A DNA stretch of 34,277 nucleotides from Paracoccaceae bacterium. Lineage in GTDB: Bacteria; Pseudomonadota; Alphaproteobacteria; Rhodobacterales; Rhodobacteraceae. The stretch's first letter is position 1. Each line of letters starts with the position of its first letter. The notes beneath the pieces are model-generated. The model worked only from the letters and a program-made list of their open reading frames with translations. It had not been told where the DNA came from and searched no databases. This document shows positions 14,944 to 22,354 of the stretch, in pieces. Position numbers and translations under genes: made by a program. Location of the stretch: assembly GCA_006226775.1 (NCBI GenBank), contig SBGD01000022.1:1-34277 (forward strand). The letters run 5' to 3'.

Positions 14944-15566
14944 GCACATCCGAGACGGTCGTCTTCGTCGTCGACGACGACGAGGCAATTCGCACCTCCC
15001 TGACCCGCGCGCTCGAGATGCGCGACTACACGGTCGAGGCCTTCGGCTCCGCCGCCGAGTTCCTCGCCGCCTATGATCCGGCGCGCGCCGGCTGCCTGGT
15101 GCTGGACTACGGGCTGCCGGGGATGAACGGGCTGGAATTGCAGGCGCATATGAACGCCAGCGGGATCACCCTGCCGGTGATCTTCATCACCGGTCACGGC
15201 GGCATCCCGGAATCGGTGCAGGCGATGAAGGGCGGCGCGGTCGATTTCCTGGAAAAACCGTTCCGCCTGTCGGGGCTGGTCGAACGGATCGAGACCGCCT
15301 GCGCCCGCGCCGCGCATGAGCTGACCGTCGCCTCGCGCGAAAGCGACGTGGCGCGGCGGCTGGAAAACCTGACCGCGCGCGAACGCGAGATCGTGGAATG
15401 CATCCTCGATCATCCCGGCGAGACCACCAGCAAGGCGATCGGCCGCTTTCTCGACATCAGCCCCCGGACCGTCGATCACCACCGGGCGCGCATCCTCGAA
15501 AAGCTGCAGGTGCGCTCGATCGTCGAACTGGTCGACCTCGCCAAGGCAACCCTGCGCCCGCGTTAG
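14940..15566 (+). CDS. FixJ/NarL-type response regulator
   Basis: A 208-residue two-domain regulator. The receiver domain (about 6-120) has the acidic cluster DDD at 12-14, the phospho-acceptor D56 in LVLDYGLPG, a conserved Thr in FITGHG and the Lys of EKPF. The C-terminal LuxR-type helix-turn-helix begins around LTAREREIVECI and its recognition helix is in SPRTVDHHRARILEKL. It is co-translated with the kinase through an ATGA overlap, so the pair forms one two-component system. FixJ-type regulators dimerise on phosphorylation and activate promoters. The target genes are not evident; the palindrome at 12465 upstream of the kinase is one possible autoregulatory site. Transcription ends before a convergent spacer that carries a palindromic repeat. 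Confidence 0.93.
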   Translation: MSTSETVVFVVDDDEAIRTSLTRALEMRDYTVEAFGSAAEFLAAYDPARAGCLVLDYGLPGMNGLELQAHMNASGITLPVIFITGHGGIPESVQAMKGGAVDFLEKPFRLSGLVERIETACARAAHELTVASRESDVARRLENLTAREREIVECILDHPGETTSKAIGRFLDISPRTVDHHRARILEKLQVRSIVELVDLAKATLRPR

Positions 15567-15576
15567 AGCGGTCCCG

Positions 15577-15595
15577 CCCCGGCCCTGAGCCGGGG
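15577..15595. repeat. Dispersed palindrome, copy 1 (CCTGA-loop type)
   Basis: CCCCGGC (15577-15583), loop CCTGA, GCCGGGG (15589-15595): a perfect 7-bp stem, extended by one G-C pair. It lies in the 79-base spacer between the convergent response regulator and PhyH genes. A second copy at 33595 has the same loop and flanks, with the innermost pair changed from C-G to A-T, so the stem is kept. It may act as a bidirectional terminator or a REP-like element. Confidence 0.65.
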
Positions 15596-15645
15596 CCTCC
15601 CGGCCCGCGCGACGCCAGGCTGCCGTGCCACGCGACAGCGGCGCC

Positions 15646-16545
15646 CTACATCGCGCTGCGAAACGCGCTTTTCGCGCCGCCGGATTTCTGCGTCTTGAAG
15701 ATCGACGAGGCATCGGGCGCCGGCGGCAGGGGCATCCGCACCGGCACCTTCTCGACCCGCGGCACGAGGCAGGGCTCGCCGAGGATCGTGCGGTCCTGCA
15801 AATCCGCCCAGAACCGTTCCTGCCCCAGCGCATGGATATAGGAATTGGCGCCGAGGATCGGCCAGGCATCGGCGCGGGCAATCTCGTAGAACAGGATCAG
15901 CCGCGCCCGATCGCTCACATTCGGGGCCGAGCCATGCAGGGTGCGCGCGTGATGCACCGTCATGTGGCCGGCCTTGCCGGTCAGGGTGACGATCTTCCCG
16001 GCCTGGAACTCGGGATCGTCGGGATCGACCGCGCCGCAGAACACGCCGTTGGCGTGATGGCTCAGCACCGGGCCGCGATGCGAGCCGGGGATGACCTGCA
16101 AGGGCCCGTTGTCCGGCGTCACATCCTCCAGCATCAACCCGAAGGCCAGCAGATCGTCGTTGGTATGCGGATAGAAGGCCCAGTCCTGGTGCCATTCCAC
16201 CGCCGCCCCGCCGCCCGGCGCCTTGGTGTTCAGCTTGGCGGTCAGCAGCGTGGCATTGTCGCCCAGCAGATCGCGCAAGACCTGCGTCACGCCCGAGTTC
16301 TTCAGGATCTGGTCGTAATAGGCGTGCTGCTTGTGCGGCAGCTTGATCCGGGTCAGCCGCGGGCTGTCCGGCCCGTGGCCCTCGTCCAGATCATAGACCT
16401 CGTTGCTCTCGGTCACCCCCCGCGAGGCCTCGATCAACCCATGGGTGATCTCCTGCAGCCGCGCCAGTTCCTCCGGCGTCACCACGCTCTCGACCTTCAG
16501 ATAGCCCTGCTCGGCGTAGAACGCCTTCTGCCCTTCGGTCAGCAT
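15646..16545 (-). CDS. Phytanoyl-CoA dioxygenase (PhyH) family protein
   Basis: A 299-residue Fe(II)/2-oxoglutarate-dependent oxygenase. The iron triad reads H119-x-D121 (EWHQDW) and H204 (in TLHGSAPN), and R215 sits where the family holds the 2-oxoglutarate carboxylate. Members hydroxylate varied small molecules, not only phytanoyl-CoA, so the substrate is open. The start at 16545 has a strong AGGAAGG site just upstream on the minus strand. It is the last gene of the minus operon SDR - beta-hydroxyacid dehydrogenase - PhyH. Its place in a sugar-acid island suggests that it oxidises, or releases by hydroxylation, a substituted acid feeding the other enzymes; that is inference. No signal peptide, so it is cytoplasmic. 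Confidence 0.88.
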   Translation of the reverse strand: MLTEGQKAFYAEQGYLKVESVVTPEELARLQEITHGLIEASRGVTESNEVYDLDEGHGPDSPRLTRIKLPHKQHAYYDQILKNSGVTQVLRDLLGDNATLLTAKLNTKAPGGGAAVEWHQDWAFYPHTNDDLLAFGLMLEDVTPDNGPLQVIPGSHRGPVLSHHANGVFCGAVDPDDPEFQAGKIVTLTGKAGHMTVHHARTLHGSAPNVSDRARLILFYEIARADAWPILGANSYIHALGQERFWADLQDRTILGEPCLVPRVEKVPVRMPLPPAPDASSIFKTQKSGGAKSAFRSAM

Positions 16546-16563
16546 CCCTTCCTCCCTTCGTAG

Positions 16564-16584
16564 GGTGCGCATTCACTGCGCACC
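16564..16584. repeat. Palindrome overlapping the end of the beta-hydroxyacid dehydrogenase gene
   Basis: GGTGCGCA (16564-16571), loop TTCAC, TGCGCACC (16577-16584): a perfect 8-bp stem. It includes the stop codon and last two codons of the gene at 16573-17505 and ends 19 bases before the PhyH start. Sequences of this GGTGCGCA/TGCGCACC form are, to my knowledge, frequent between genes in Rhodobacterales. It may stabilise the upstream mRNA. Confidence 0.6.
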
Positions 16585-17505
16585 TTTCCCCGCCCCCTTG
16601 CGCACCTCCTCCTCCATGTCCATCCCGTTCAGCCGTGCCACGTGATCGCTCAGCATCGGCACGTAGTCCCCGCCGTGGCCGGTGGCCTCGACATGGGTGA
16701 AGTAGTGCTTCACCGCGCTGGCCATCACGTTCACCACGCCGGCGTCATTGGCCATGTTGTTGACATAGCGCACATCCTTGCCGGCATTGGCGATGGTGAA
16801 CTTGTGCGCGTCGCGGTCGCGGCCGACGGTGTATTTCATGAAGGTGTCGAAGAAGCCGTTGCCCAGCCGCGAGGTGCCGATCACGCGGTTCACGTCCTGC
16901 GGGCTGATGCCCACCCTGGCCGCCAGCACCGTCGCCTCGGCAAACAGCGACGCATAGCCCATCGAGATGAAATTCATGATCAGCTTCATCTTGTGGCCGC
17001 TGCCCACCGGCCCGATGCGGTTGATATTGCCGCCCCAGCAGGCGATCACCGGGCGCACCTTCTCCCAGGTCGCATCGTCGCAGCCGACCATCACGTCCAA
17101 TTCGCCCGCCTCCGCCTCCTTCGGCGTCCGGCCCAGCGGGGCATCGACCATGGCACCGCCCCGGGCCTCCAGCTCCGCCGCCAGTTTCAGGGTCGAGACC
17201 GGATCGGCGGTGGTCGCATCGACCACGATCAGCCCCTCGCGCATCCCGGCAAGAATGCCGTCGTCACCATGAAACACCGCCTCGACCTGGGGCGAGTTCG
17301 ACAGGCAGATGTGGATGATGTCGCAGGCCTCGGCCATGGCCTTCGGACTGGCCACCTCGGTAGCACCCCGCGCCACCAGGTCGTCGACCGGCACGCGGTT
17401 GCGGTTGCCCTTGATGTGAAGCGCGTAGCCGCCTTCGAGGATGTTCTTCGCCATGCCGTGGCCCATCAGGCCGACGCCGATGAAGCCGATTACAGGTTTG
17501 CTCAT
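16573..17505 (-). CDS. Beta-hydroxyacid dehydrogenase (GarR/YihU-like)
   Basis: A 310-residue NAD(P)-dependent dehydrogenase of the 3-hydroxyisobutyrate dehydrogenase family. The N-terminal Rossmann motif GFIGVGLMGHGMA is clear, and the catalytic Lys region reads GSGHKMKLIMN. In the substrate loop the usual DAPVSGG is replaced by DAPLGRT. As I recall, the sulfolactaldehyde reductase YihU also has GRT there, with the Arg holding an anionic group; if so, this enzyme may prefer an acid with a second charged group. Start 17505 has a GAGGAG site. It lies 10 bases after the SDR gene, in the same minus operon, and ends in a palindromic repeat. It is distinct from the ltnD gene at 29110 in this window, which keeps the SGG motif. 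Substrate not assigned. Confidence 0.85.
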   Translation of the reverse strand: MSKPVIGFIGVGLMGHGMAKNILEGGYALHIKGNRNRVPVDDLVARGATEVASPKAMAEACDIIHICLSNSPQVEAVFHGDDGILAGMREGLIVVDATTADPVSTLKLAAELEARGGAMVDAPLGRTPKEAEAGELDVMVGCDDATWEKVRPVIACWGGNINRIGPVGSGHKMKLIMNFISMGYASLFAEATVLAARVGISPQDVNRVIGTSRLGNGFFDTFMKYTVGRDRDAHKFTIANAGKDVRYVNNMANDAGVVNVMASAVKHYFTHVEATGHGGDYVPMLSDHVARLNGMDMEEEVRKGAGKGAQ

Positions 17506-17515
17506 GTCACTCTCC

Positions 17516-18277
17516 TCAAAGGCTCGCCGTGATGCCGCCATCGACATAAAGCGTGTGTCCGTTCACGAAGCTCGAGGCATCCGAGGCCAGAAAGACCGCC
17601 GCGCCGACCAGTTCCTCGACCTTGCCCCAGCGCCCCGCGGGCGTGCGTTTCTCCAGCCAGGCGGAAAACTCCGGGTCCGCCACCAGCGCCGCGTTCAAGG
17701 GCGTGTCGAAATAGCCCGGCGCAATGGCGTTGCAGTTCAGCCCGTGCTTCGCCCAGTCCGTCGCCATCCCCTTGGTCAGGTTGGCAATCGCGCCCTTGGT
17801 CGCGGTGTAGGGCGCGATGCCGGGCCGTGCCAGAGCGGCCTGGACAGAGGCGATATTGATGATCCGGCCCTTGCCGCGCCCGATCATGTGCCGCGCCACC
17901 GCCTGGCCGACATAGAAGGCCGAGGTCACGTTGGTCGTCATCAGCGTCTCGAACATCTCGGGCGGAAAATCCTCGAGCGGCGCGCGGTGCTGCATCCCGG
18001 CGTTGTTGATCAGGATGTCGATACCGCCATGCGCGGCCTCGAACCCATCCACCGCGTCGCGCACCGCCTCGACATCGGTCACGTCGAAGGCCAGCGTGTC
18101 CACCGTGGCGCCCTCGCCGCGCAGGGCCTCGGCGGCCTCATCCAGCCGCGCGGCATTCCTCGCGTTCATCACGATGCGCGCCCCCGCCTGGGCCAGCCCC
18201 GAGGCCAGCGCGCGGCCGATCCCCAGCGATGACCCGGTGATCAGGGCTGTCCGGCCCGTCAGATCGAAAAGTGTCAT
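17516..18277 (-). CDS. SDR oxidoreductase, gluconate 5-dehydrogenase-like
   Basis: A 253-residue classical short-chain dehydrogenase. The cofactor motif is TGSSLGIG (14-21), then NNAG (91-94), N116, and the catalytic S144, Y157 and K161 (YTATK). The C-terminal half has the NCNAIAPGYFDTP and VDGG motifs usual in gluconate 5-dehydrogenases and 2-deoxy-gluconate dehydrogenases. Because it is divergent from an L-idonate 5-dehydrogenase across a shared 141-base promoter region, the simplest role is reduction of 5-keto-D-gluconate to D-gluconate, the second step of L-idonate use, as IdnO does in E. coli. Oxidation of another 2-keto-3-deoxy acid is an alternative. The start at 18277 has a GGGAG site. 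It is the first gene of the minus operon. Confidence 0.85.
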   Translation of the reverse strand: MTLFDLTGRTALITGSSLGIGRALASGLAQAGARIVMNARNAARLDEAAEALRGEGATVDTLAFDVTDVEAVRDAVDGFEAAHGGIDILINNAGMQHRAPLEDFPPEMFETLMTTNVTSAFYVGQAVARHMIGRGKGRIINIASVQAALARPGIAPYTATKGAIANLTKGMATDWAKHGLNCNAIAPGYFDTPLNAALVADPEFSAWLEKRTPAGRWGKVEELVGAAVFLASDASSFVNGHTLYVDGGITASL

Positions 18278-18310
18278 GCAATCTCCCTCGTCCGCGCATG
18301 GGTCGCGCGG

Positions 18311-18316
18311 TTGACA
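18311..18316 (+). promoter_or_regulatory. TTGACA -35 box for the idnD operon
   Basis: A perfect TTGACA lies 29 bases upstream of the TGGTATACCA palindrome. With a 17-18 base spacer the -10 would fall at about 18334-18340, where the match is poor (CCACAT/CACATG), as is usual in GC-rich alphaproteobacteria, and transcription would start inside the palindrome. The same arrangement occurs at 30053-30015 on the minus strand. Confidence 0.55.
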
Positions 18317-18341
18317 ATGCGGGCCGATACCCGCCACATGG

Positions 18342-18358
18342 AAAATGGTATACCAAAA
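18342..18358. promoter_or_regulatory. Operator AAAATGGTATACCAAAA, copy 1
   Basis: The 10-bp core TGGTATACCA (18346-18355) is a perfect palindrome. The full 17-base sequence recurs exactly at 30011-30027. The core is of the TGGTnnACCA type bound by FCD-subfamily GntR regulators such as UxuR. It lies between the divergent SDR operon (start 68 bases away) and the idnD operon (63 bases away) and could repress both. Confidence 0.8.
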
Positions 18359-18418
18359 CGGCGTCGAATCAAGCCGCCTTTCCGTGGCCATCGCAGACAG
18401 GATTTTCCGGGGGGAAAC

Positions 18419-19450
18419 ATGAAGGCTCTATACGCCCATGGCGCGCTTGACCTGAAGCTTGCCGATTTCGAGACCCGCGGCCCGGGCGAGGGCGAAGTCG
18501 CCATCCGCCTGGCCCGCGGCGGCATTTGCGGCTCGGACCTGCATTACTACAACCACGGCGGTTTCGGCCCGGTGCGGTTGCGCGAACCGATGGTGCTGGG
18601 CCACGAGGTTTCGGGCCATGTCACCGCGCTGGGCTCCGGGATCGAAGGGCTGAAGGAGGGCGACCTGGTCGCCGTCTCGCCCTCGCGGCCCTGTGGCGGC
18701 TGCACCGAATGCCTGCGCGGCTTGCCCAACCAATGCCTGAACATGCGGTTTTATGGCTCCGCCATGCCGTTTCCGCATATCCAGGGCGCCTTCCGCGAGG
18801 AATTGATCGCCGACGCCCGCCAATGCGTGAAGGCCGAGGGGCTGACCCCGGCGCAGGCGGCCATGGCCGAGCCGCTCTCGGTAGGCCTGCACGCGGTGCG
18901 GCGCGGCGGCGAGATGCTGGGGCGGCGCGTTCTGGTGACGGGCTGCGGGCCGATCGGCGTGCTGGCGATCATGGCGGCGCGCCGTGCCGGGGCCTCCGAG
19001 ATCATCGCCTGCGACATTGCCGATGCGGCGCTGGGCTTTGCCGAAAAGGCCGGGGCCGACGTGACGCTCAACACGCTGACCGACCCCGAGGCCCTGGCGC
19101 CCTATTCCAGCGGCAAGGGACACCTGGACGTGCTCTTCGAATGCTCCGGCGCGCAACCGGCGCTGGCCGGGGGCATTGCCGCCCTGCGCCCGCGCGGCGT
19201 GATCGTGCAACTGGGCCTCTCGGGCGACATGTCGCTGCCGATGATGGCGCTGACCGCCAAGGAGCTGGACCTGCGCGGGTCCTTCCGCTTTCACGAGGAG
19301 TTCGCCATTGCCGTCGACCTGATGCAGAAAGGCCTGATCGACCCCTCGGCGCTGCTCACCCATACCTTTGCGCTGGCGGACTACGAGACCGCCTTTGCCA
19401 CCGCCTCGGACAAGGCGCAATCCATGAAGGTCCAGTTGGACTTCGCCTGA
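18419..19450 (+). CDS. idnD: L-idonate 5-dehydrogenase (zinc MDR)
   Basis: A 343-residue zinc-dependent medium-chain dehydrogenase. Catalytic zinc ligands are C37, H62 and E63 (GHE); the structural zinc site is C92, C95, C98 and C106. The nucleotide site is around VTGCGPIGVLAI. The sequence, for example GGICGSDLHYY followed by the H-G-G-F-G-P stretch, matches the L-idonate 5-dehydrogenase group, which oxidises L-idonate to 5-keto-D-gluconate; sorbitol/xylitol-type dehydrogenases are the nearest alternative. The start at 18419 follows a GGGGGG tract at normal spacing. It is the first gene of the plus operon, directly downstream of a TTGACA box and the 17-base operator, and stops in a TGATG overlap with the LysE gene. 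Confidence 0.85.
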   Translation: MKALYAHGALDLKLADFETRGPGEGEVAIRLARGGICGSDLHYYNHGGFGPVRLREPMVLGHEVSGHVTALGSGIEGLKEGDLVAVSPSRPCGGCTECLRGLPNQCLNMRFYGSAMPFPHIQGAFREELIADARQCVKAEGLTPAQAAMAEPLSVGLHAVRRGGEMLGRRVLVTGCGPIGVLAIMAARRAGASEIIACDIADAALGFAEKAGADVTLNTLTDPEALAPYSSGKGHLDVLFECSGAQPALAGGIAALRPRGVIVQLGLSGDMSLPMMALTAKELDLRGSFRFHEEFAIAVDLMQKGLIDPSALLTHTFALADYETAFATASDKAQSMKVQLDFA

Positions 19451-20052
19451 TGCTCACCTTTGCCGCCGCCGTCTTCCTGCTGATCGTGACGCCCGGGCCC
19501 GGGGTGCTCTCGGCTGCCGGGGTCGGCGCGGCTTACGGCTTCCGGCCGGGGCTTTCGTACCTCACCGGGCTGTTTCTCGGCTCCAACATGGTTACCCTGG
19601 CGGTGATCACCGGGCTGGCCGCCATCGTCCTGTCGGTGCCGGTGGTGCGCGAGGTGCTGATGGCCGCCTCGGTCGCCTACCTGCTCTATCTCGCCGCCCG
19701 CATCGCCTTTGCCGGGTCGCGCATCGCCTTCATCGAGGCCCGCAGCGCGCCCGGCGTGGGCGCGGGGCTGCTCTTGCAGGCGATCAATCCCAAGGCCTAT
19801 GCGGTCAGCACCGCGCTGATCACCGGCTTTGCCTTTCATCCCGCCAGCCTTGCCATCGAAACCGGGCTGAAACTTGTCATCATCAACCTGATCTGGGTGC
19901 CGATCCACCTGGGCTGGCTCTGGGCCGGGGCCGCGCTGCACCGGCTGAACCTGCCCGAGCGCACCCAGCGCGCGATCAACTACGGCATGGCGCTGGCCAT
20001 GGTGGGCGTCGTCGCGCTGGCCATTCTTTCTGCAACAGGAGCCGTCTCATGA
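19450..20052 (+). CDS. LysE/RhtB-family exporter
   Basis: A 200-residue inner-membrane protein with five to six hydrophobic segments and the early TPGPG motif (about residues 14-18) typical of the LysE/RhtB superfamily. Members export amino acids and related small zwitterions. The start at 19450 overlaps the idnD stop as TGATG, and the end overlaps the next gene by ATGA, so it is firmly inside the catabolic operon. An exporter is odd in a catabolic operon; it could relieve build-up of a toxic intermediate, or transport something other than amino acids. No uptake system for the sugar acids is visible in the window. Confidence 0.85.
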   Translation: MLTFAAAVFLLIVTPGPGVLSAAGVGAAYGFRPGLSYLTGLFLGSNMVTLAVITGLAAIVLSVPVVREVLMAASVAYLLYLAARIAFAGSRIAFIEARSAPGVGAGLLLQAINPKAYAVSTALITGFAFHPASLAIETGLKLVIINLIWVPIHLGWLWAGAALHRLNLPERTQRAINYGMALAMVGVVALAILSATGAVS

Positions 20053-20966
20053 CCGCAAAACCCTATACCGGCATCTGGCCGGTCGCCCCCACGCCCTTTC
20101 ACGATGACGGCAGCGTCGATTACGACGGCATGAAGCGGGTGCTCGATTGCATCATCGACATGGGGGTCGACGGGATCTGCATCCTCGCCAATTTCTCGGA
20201 ACAATTCCTGATCACCGATGACGAGCGCGAGAGGCTGACGCGGCTGAGCCTCGAGCATGTTGCGGGCCGGGTGCCGATGATCGTCACGGTCTCGCATTTC
20301 GCCACGCCCATCGTCGTCGACCGCGCGCAGCGGGCCAAGGACCAGGGCGCCGATATCGTGATGATGATGGCGCCCTATCATGGCGCGCTGCTCAAGGGCA
20401 CGGCGCAGCAGACCTACGAGCAATTTGCCGCCGTGGGCGAGGTCGGCATCCCGATCATGTTGCAGGACGCGCCGCTTTCCGGCGTCGACCTGCCGGTGCC
20501 GCTGTTGCTGCGGATGGCGCGCGAGATCGAGATGGTGAAGCTCTTCAAGATCGAGTGCCCGCAGACCGCCGCCAAGCTGCGCGAGTTGGTCGAACAGGGC
20601 GGCGATGCCATCGAGGGCCCCTTCGACGGCGAGGAAGGCATCTCGCTGCTGGCCGACCTCGACGCAGGCGCCACCGGCTGCATGACCTCTGCCATGATCC
20701 CCGACCAGATCGGCCCGGTGGTGCGCGATTTCCTCGCCAGAGAGCGGCAGAAGGCCATCGACGGCTATGCCCGCGTCTTGCCCGCGATCAACCACGAGAA
20801 CCGGCAGGGCGGCTTCCGCTCGGCCAAGCACGCGATGGTCGAGGGCGGCGTCATCAAATCGGCCTTCTGCCGCCACCCGATCCCGCCGCTGCACCCCGCC
20901 ACCGCGTCGATGCTGATCGAGTTGATCACGCCGCTCGACCCGCTGGTGCTGAAATGGGGCAAATGA
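20049..20966 (+). CDS. DapA-family (Schiff-base) lyase or dehydratase
   Basis: A 305-residue member of the dihydrodipicolinate synthase/N-acetylneuraminate lyase family, TIM barrels that act on 2-keto acids. The Schiff-base lysine is K167 in LFKIECP. In the APYHG stretch (Y110) the residue after the Tyr is His, where DapA and NanA carry the catalytic Tyr, so proton transfer may differ. Family members include 2-keto-3-deoxy-gluconate aldolases, 5-keto-4-deoxy-glucarate dehydratases and L-2-keto-3-deoxy sugar-acid enzymes. Given neighbours, cleavage or dehydration of a 2-keto-3-deoxy acid is likely; it is not the lysine-pathway DapA. It overlaps LysE and the FAD dehydrogenase gene by ATGA on both sides. 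Confidence 0.85.
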   Translation: MTAKPYTGIWPVAPTPFHDDGSVDYDGMKRVLDCIIDMGVDGICILANFSEQFLITDDERERLTRLSLEHVAGRVPMIVTVSHFATPIVVDRAQRAKDQGADIVMMMAPYHGALLKGTAQQTYEQFAAVGEVGIPIMLQDAPLSGVDLPVPLLLRMAREIEMVKLFKIECPQTAAKLRELVEQGGDAIEGPFDGEEGISLLADLDAGATGCMTSAMIPDQIGPVVRDFLARERQKAIDGYARVLPAINHENRQGGFRSAKHAMVEGGVIKSAFCRHPIPPLHPATASMLIELITPLDPLVLKWGK

Positions 20967-22342
20967 TGGCCCACGCGGCGGCCATCGACGCGCTGCGCGC
21001 CCTGCTGGGCGACCGGCTGACCACCGGCGAGAGCCACCGCGACCAGCACGGGCGCAACGAAGCCTGGTACCCGCTGGCCCTGCCCGACGCCGTGGCCTTC
21101 CCGGAAAGCACCGAGGAAGTGGCGGAAATTGTGCGCATCTGCAACGCCCACGATTGTCCGATCACGCCCTATGCCATCGGCTCGTCGCTGGAGGGCCAGC
21201 ACCTGCCGATCAAGGGCGGCCTCAGCCTCGACATGATGCGGATGAACAAGGTGCTGGCGGTCAACGACGCGGATCTGAATTGCGTCGTCCAGCCCGGTAT
21301 CACCCGAGAGGAGCTGAACACCGAGCTGCGCGCAACCGGGCTGTTCTTTCCCATCGACCCCGGCGCCAATGCCTCGATCGGCGGCATGGCGGCGACCCGC
21401 GCCAGCGGCACCATGGCGGTGCGCTATGGCACCATGCGCGAGAATATTCTGGCATTGGAAGCGGTGATGGCCGACGGCACGGTGATCCGCACCGGTTCCC
21501 AGGCGCGCAAATCCGCGACCGGCTATGACCTCACGCATCTGCTGATCGGCTCCGAAGGCACGCTGGGCATTATCACCGAGGTGACGCTGAAACTCCAGGG
21601 CCAGCCCGAGGCGGTCAGCGCCGCCACCTGCCGGTTCGAGAGCGTCGAGGCGGCGGTGAACTGCGTGATCCTGACGATCCAGTCGGGCATCCCCATGGCG
21701 CGGATCGAGCTGGTCAACGACATGATGGTCCGCGGCTTCAACATCCACAACGACGCCGGCCTGCCCGAGAAACCGCACCTCTTTCTGGAATTCCACGGCT
21801 CGCCCGCCGGGGTCGCCGAACAGGCCAAGGCCTTCGGCGAGATCGCGGCAGACTTCGGCGCCACCGGCTTCGTCCATGCCAAAAAGCCCGAGGATCGCAC
21901 CAGGCTCTGGGCCATGCGCCACGGCGGCCACTACGCCACCAGCGCGCTCGAGCCGGGCAAGCGGACCATGGCGACCGACATCTGCGTGCCGATCTCGAAA
22001 CTGGCCGAAGCGGTGGTCCGGGCCGAGGACCGGACCCGCGCGCTGGGCCTCACCTGCACCATCGTCGGCCACGTGGGCGACGGCAATTTCCACTGCGGTC
22101 TGCGGGTCGATCCCGACGATGCGGAGGAACTCAAACGCTGCAAGGACTTCGTGAACGAATTGAACGACCTGGCGCTGTCTCTGGGTGGCACGGTCTCGGG
22201 TGAACATGGTATCGGCATCGGCAAACAGGCCTACATGCAGCGCGAACATGGGTCCGCGCTGACCTACATGCGCGCGATCAAGACGGCGTTCGACCCGAAC
22301 AACATCCTCAACCCCGGCAAGCTTCTGCCGCCGGGCAATTAA
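20963..22342 (+). CDS. FAD-linked D-2-hydroxyacid dehydrogenase (GlcD/LDHD type)
   Basis: A 459-residue FAD oxidoreductase of the D-lactate dehydrogenase/GlcD family. The N-terminal FAD domain (about 30-215) shows YAIGSSLEGQ, GGMAATRASGT and the GSEGTLGI motif; the C-terminal cap holds the metal-site motif GHVGDGNFH, then SGEHGIG and the terminal NILNPGK. It oxidises D-lactate, glycolate or a similar D-2-hydroxyacid, passing electrons to cytochrome or quinone carriers. The start at 20963 is an ATGA overlap with the DapA-like gene. The single-subunit length fits LDHD-type enzymes better than the GlcDEF complex, and no GlcE/GlcF gene follows. In this operon it may oxidise the hydroxyacid released by the FAH or lyase step. 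Confidence 0.88.
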   Translation: MMAHAAAIDALRALLGDRLTTGESHRDQHGRNEAWYPLALPDAVAFPESTEEVAEIVRICNAHDCPITPYAIGSSLEGQHLPIKGGLSLDMMRMNKVLAVNDADLNCVVQPGITREELNTELRATGLFFPIDPGANASIGGMAATRASGTMAVRYGTMRENILALEAVMADGTVIRTGSQARKSATGYDLTHLLIGSEGTLGIITEVTLKLQGQPEAVSAATCRFESVEAAVNCVILTIQSGIPMARIELVNDMMVRGFNIHNDAGLPEKPHLFLEFHGSPAGVAEQAKAFGEIAADFGATGFVHAKKPEDRTRLWAMRHGGHYATSALEPGKRTMATDICVPISKLAEAVVRAEDRTRALGLTCTIVGHVGDGNFHCGLRVDPDDAEELKRCKDFVNELNDLALSLGGTVSGEHGIGIGKQAYMQREHGSALTYMRAIKTAFDPNNILNPGKLLPPGN

Positions 22343-22354
22343 ACGGAGGCGTAC

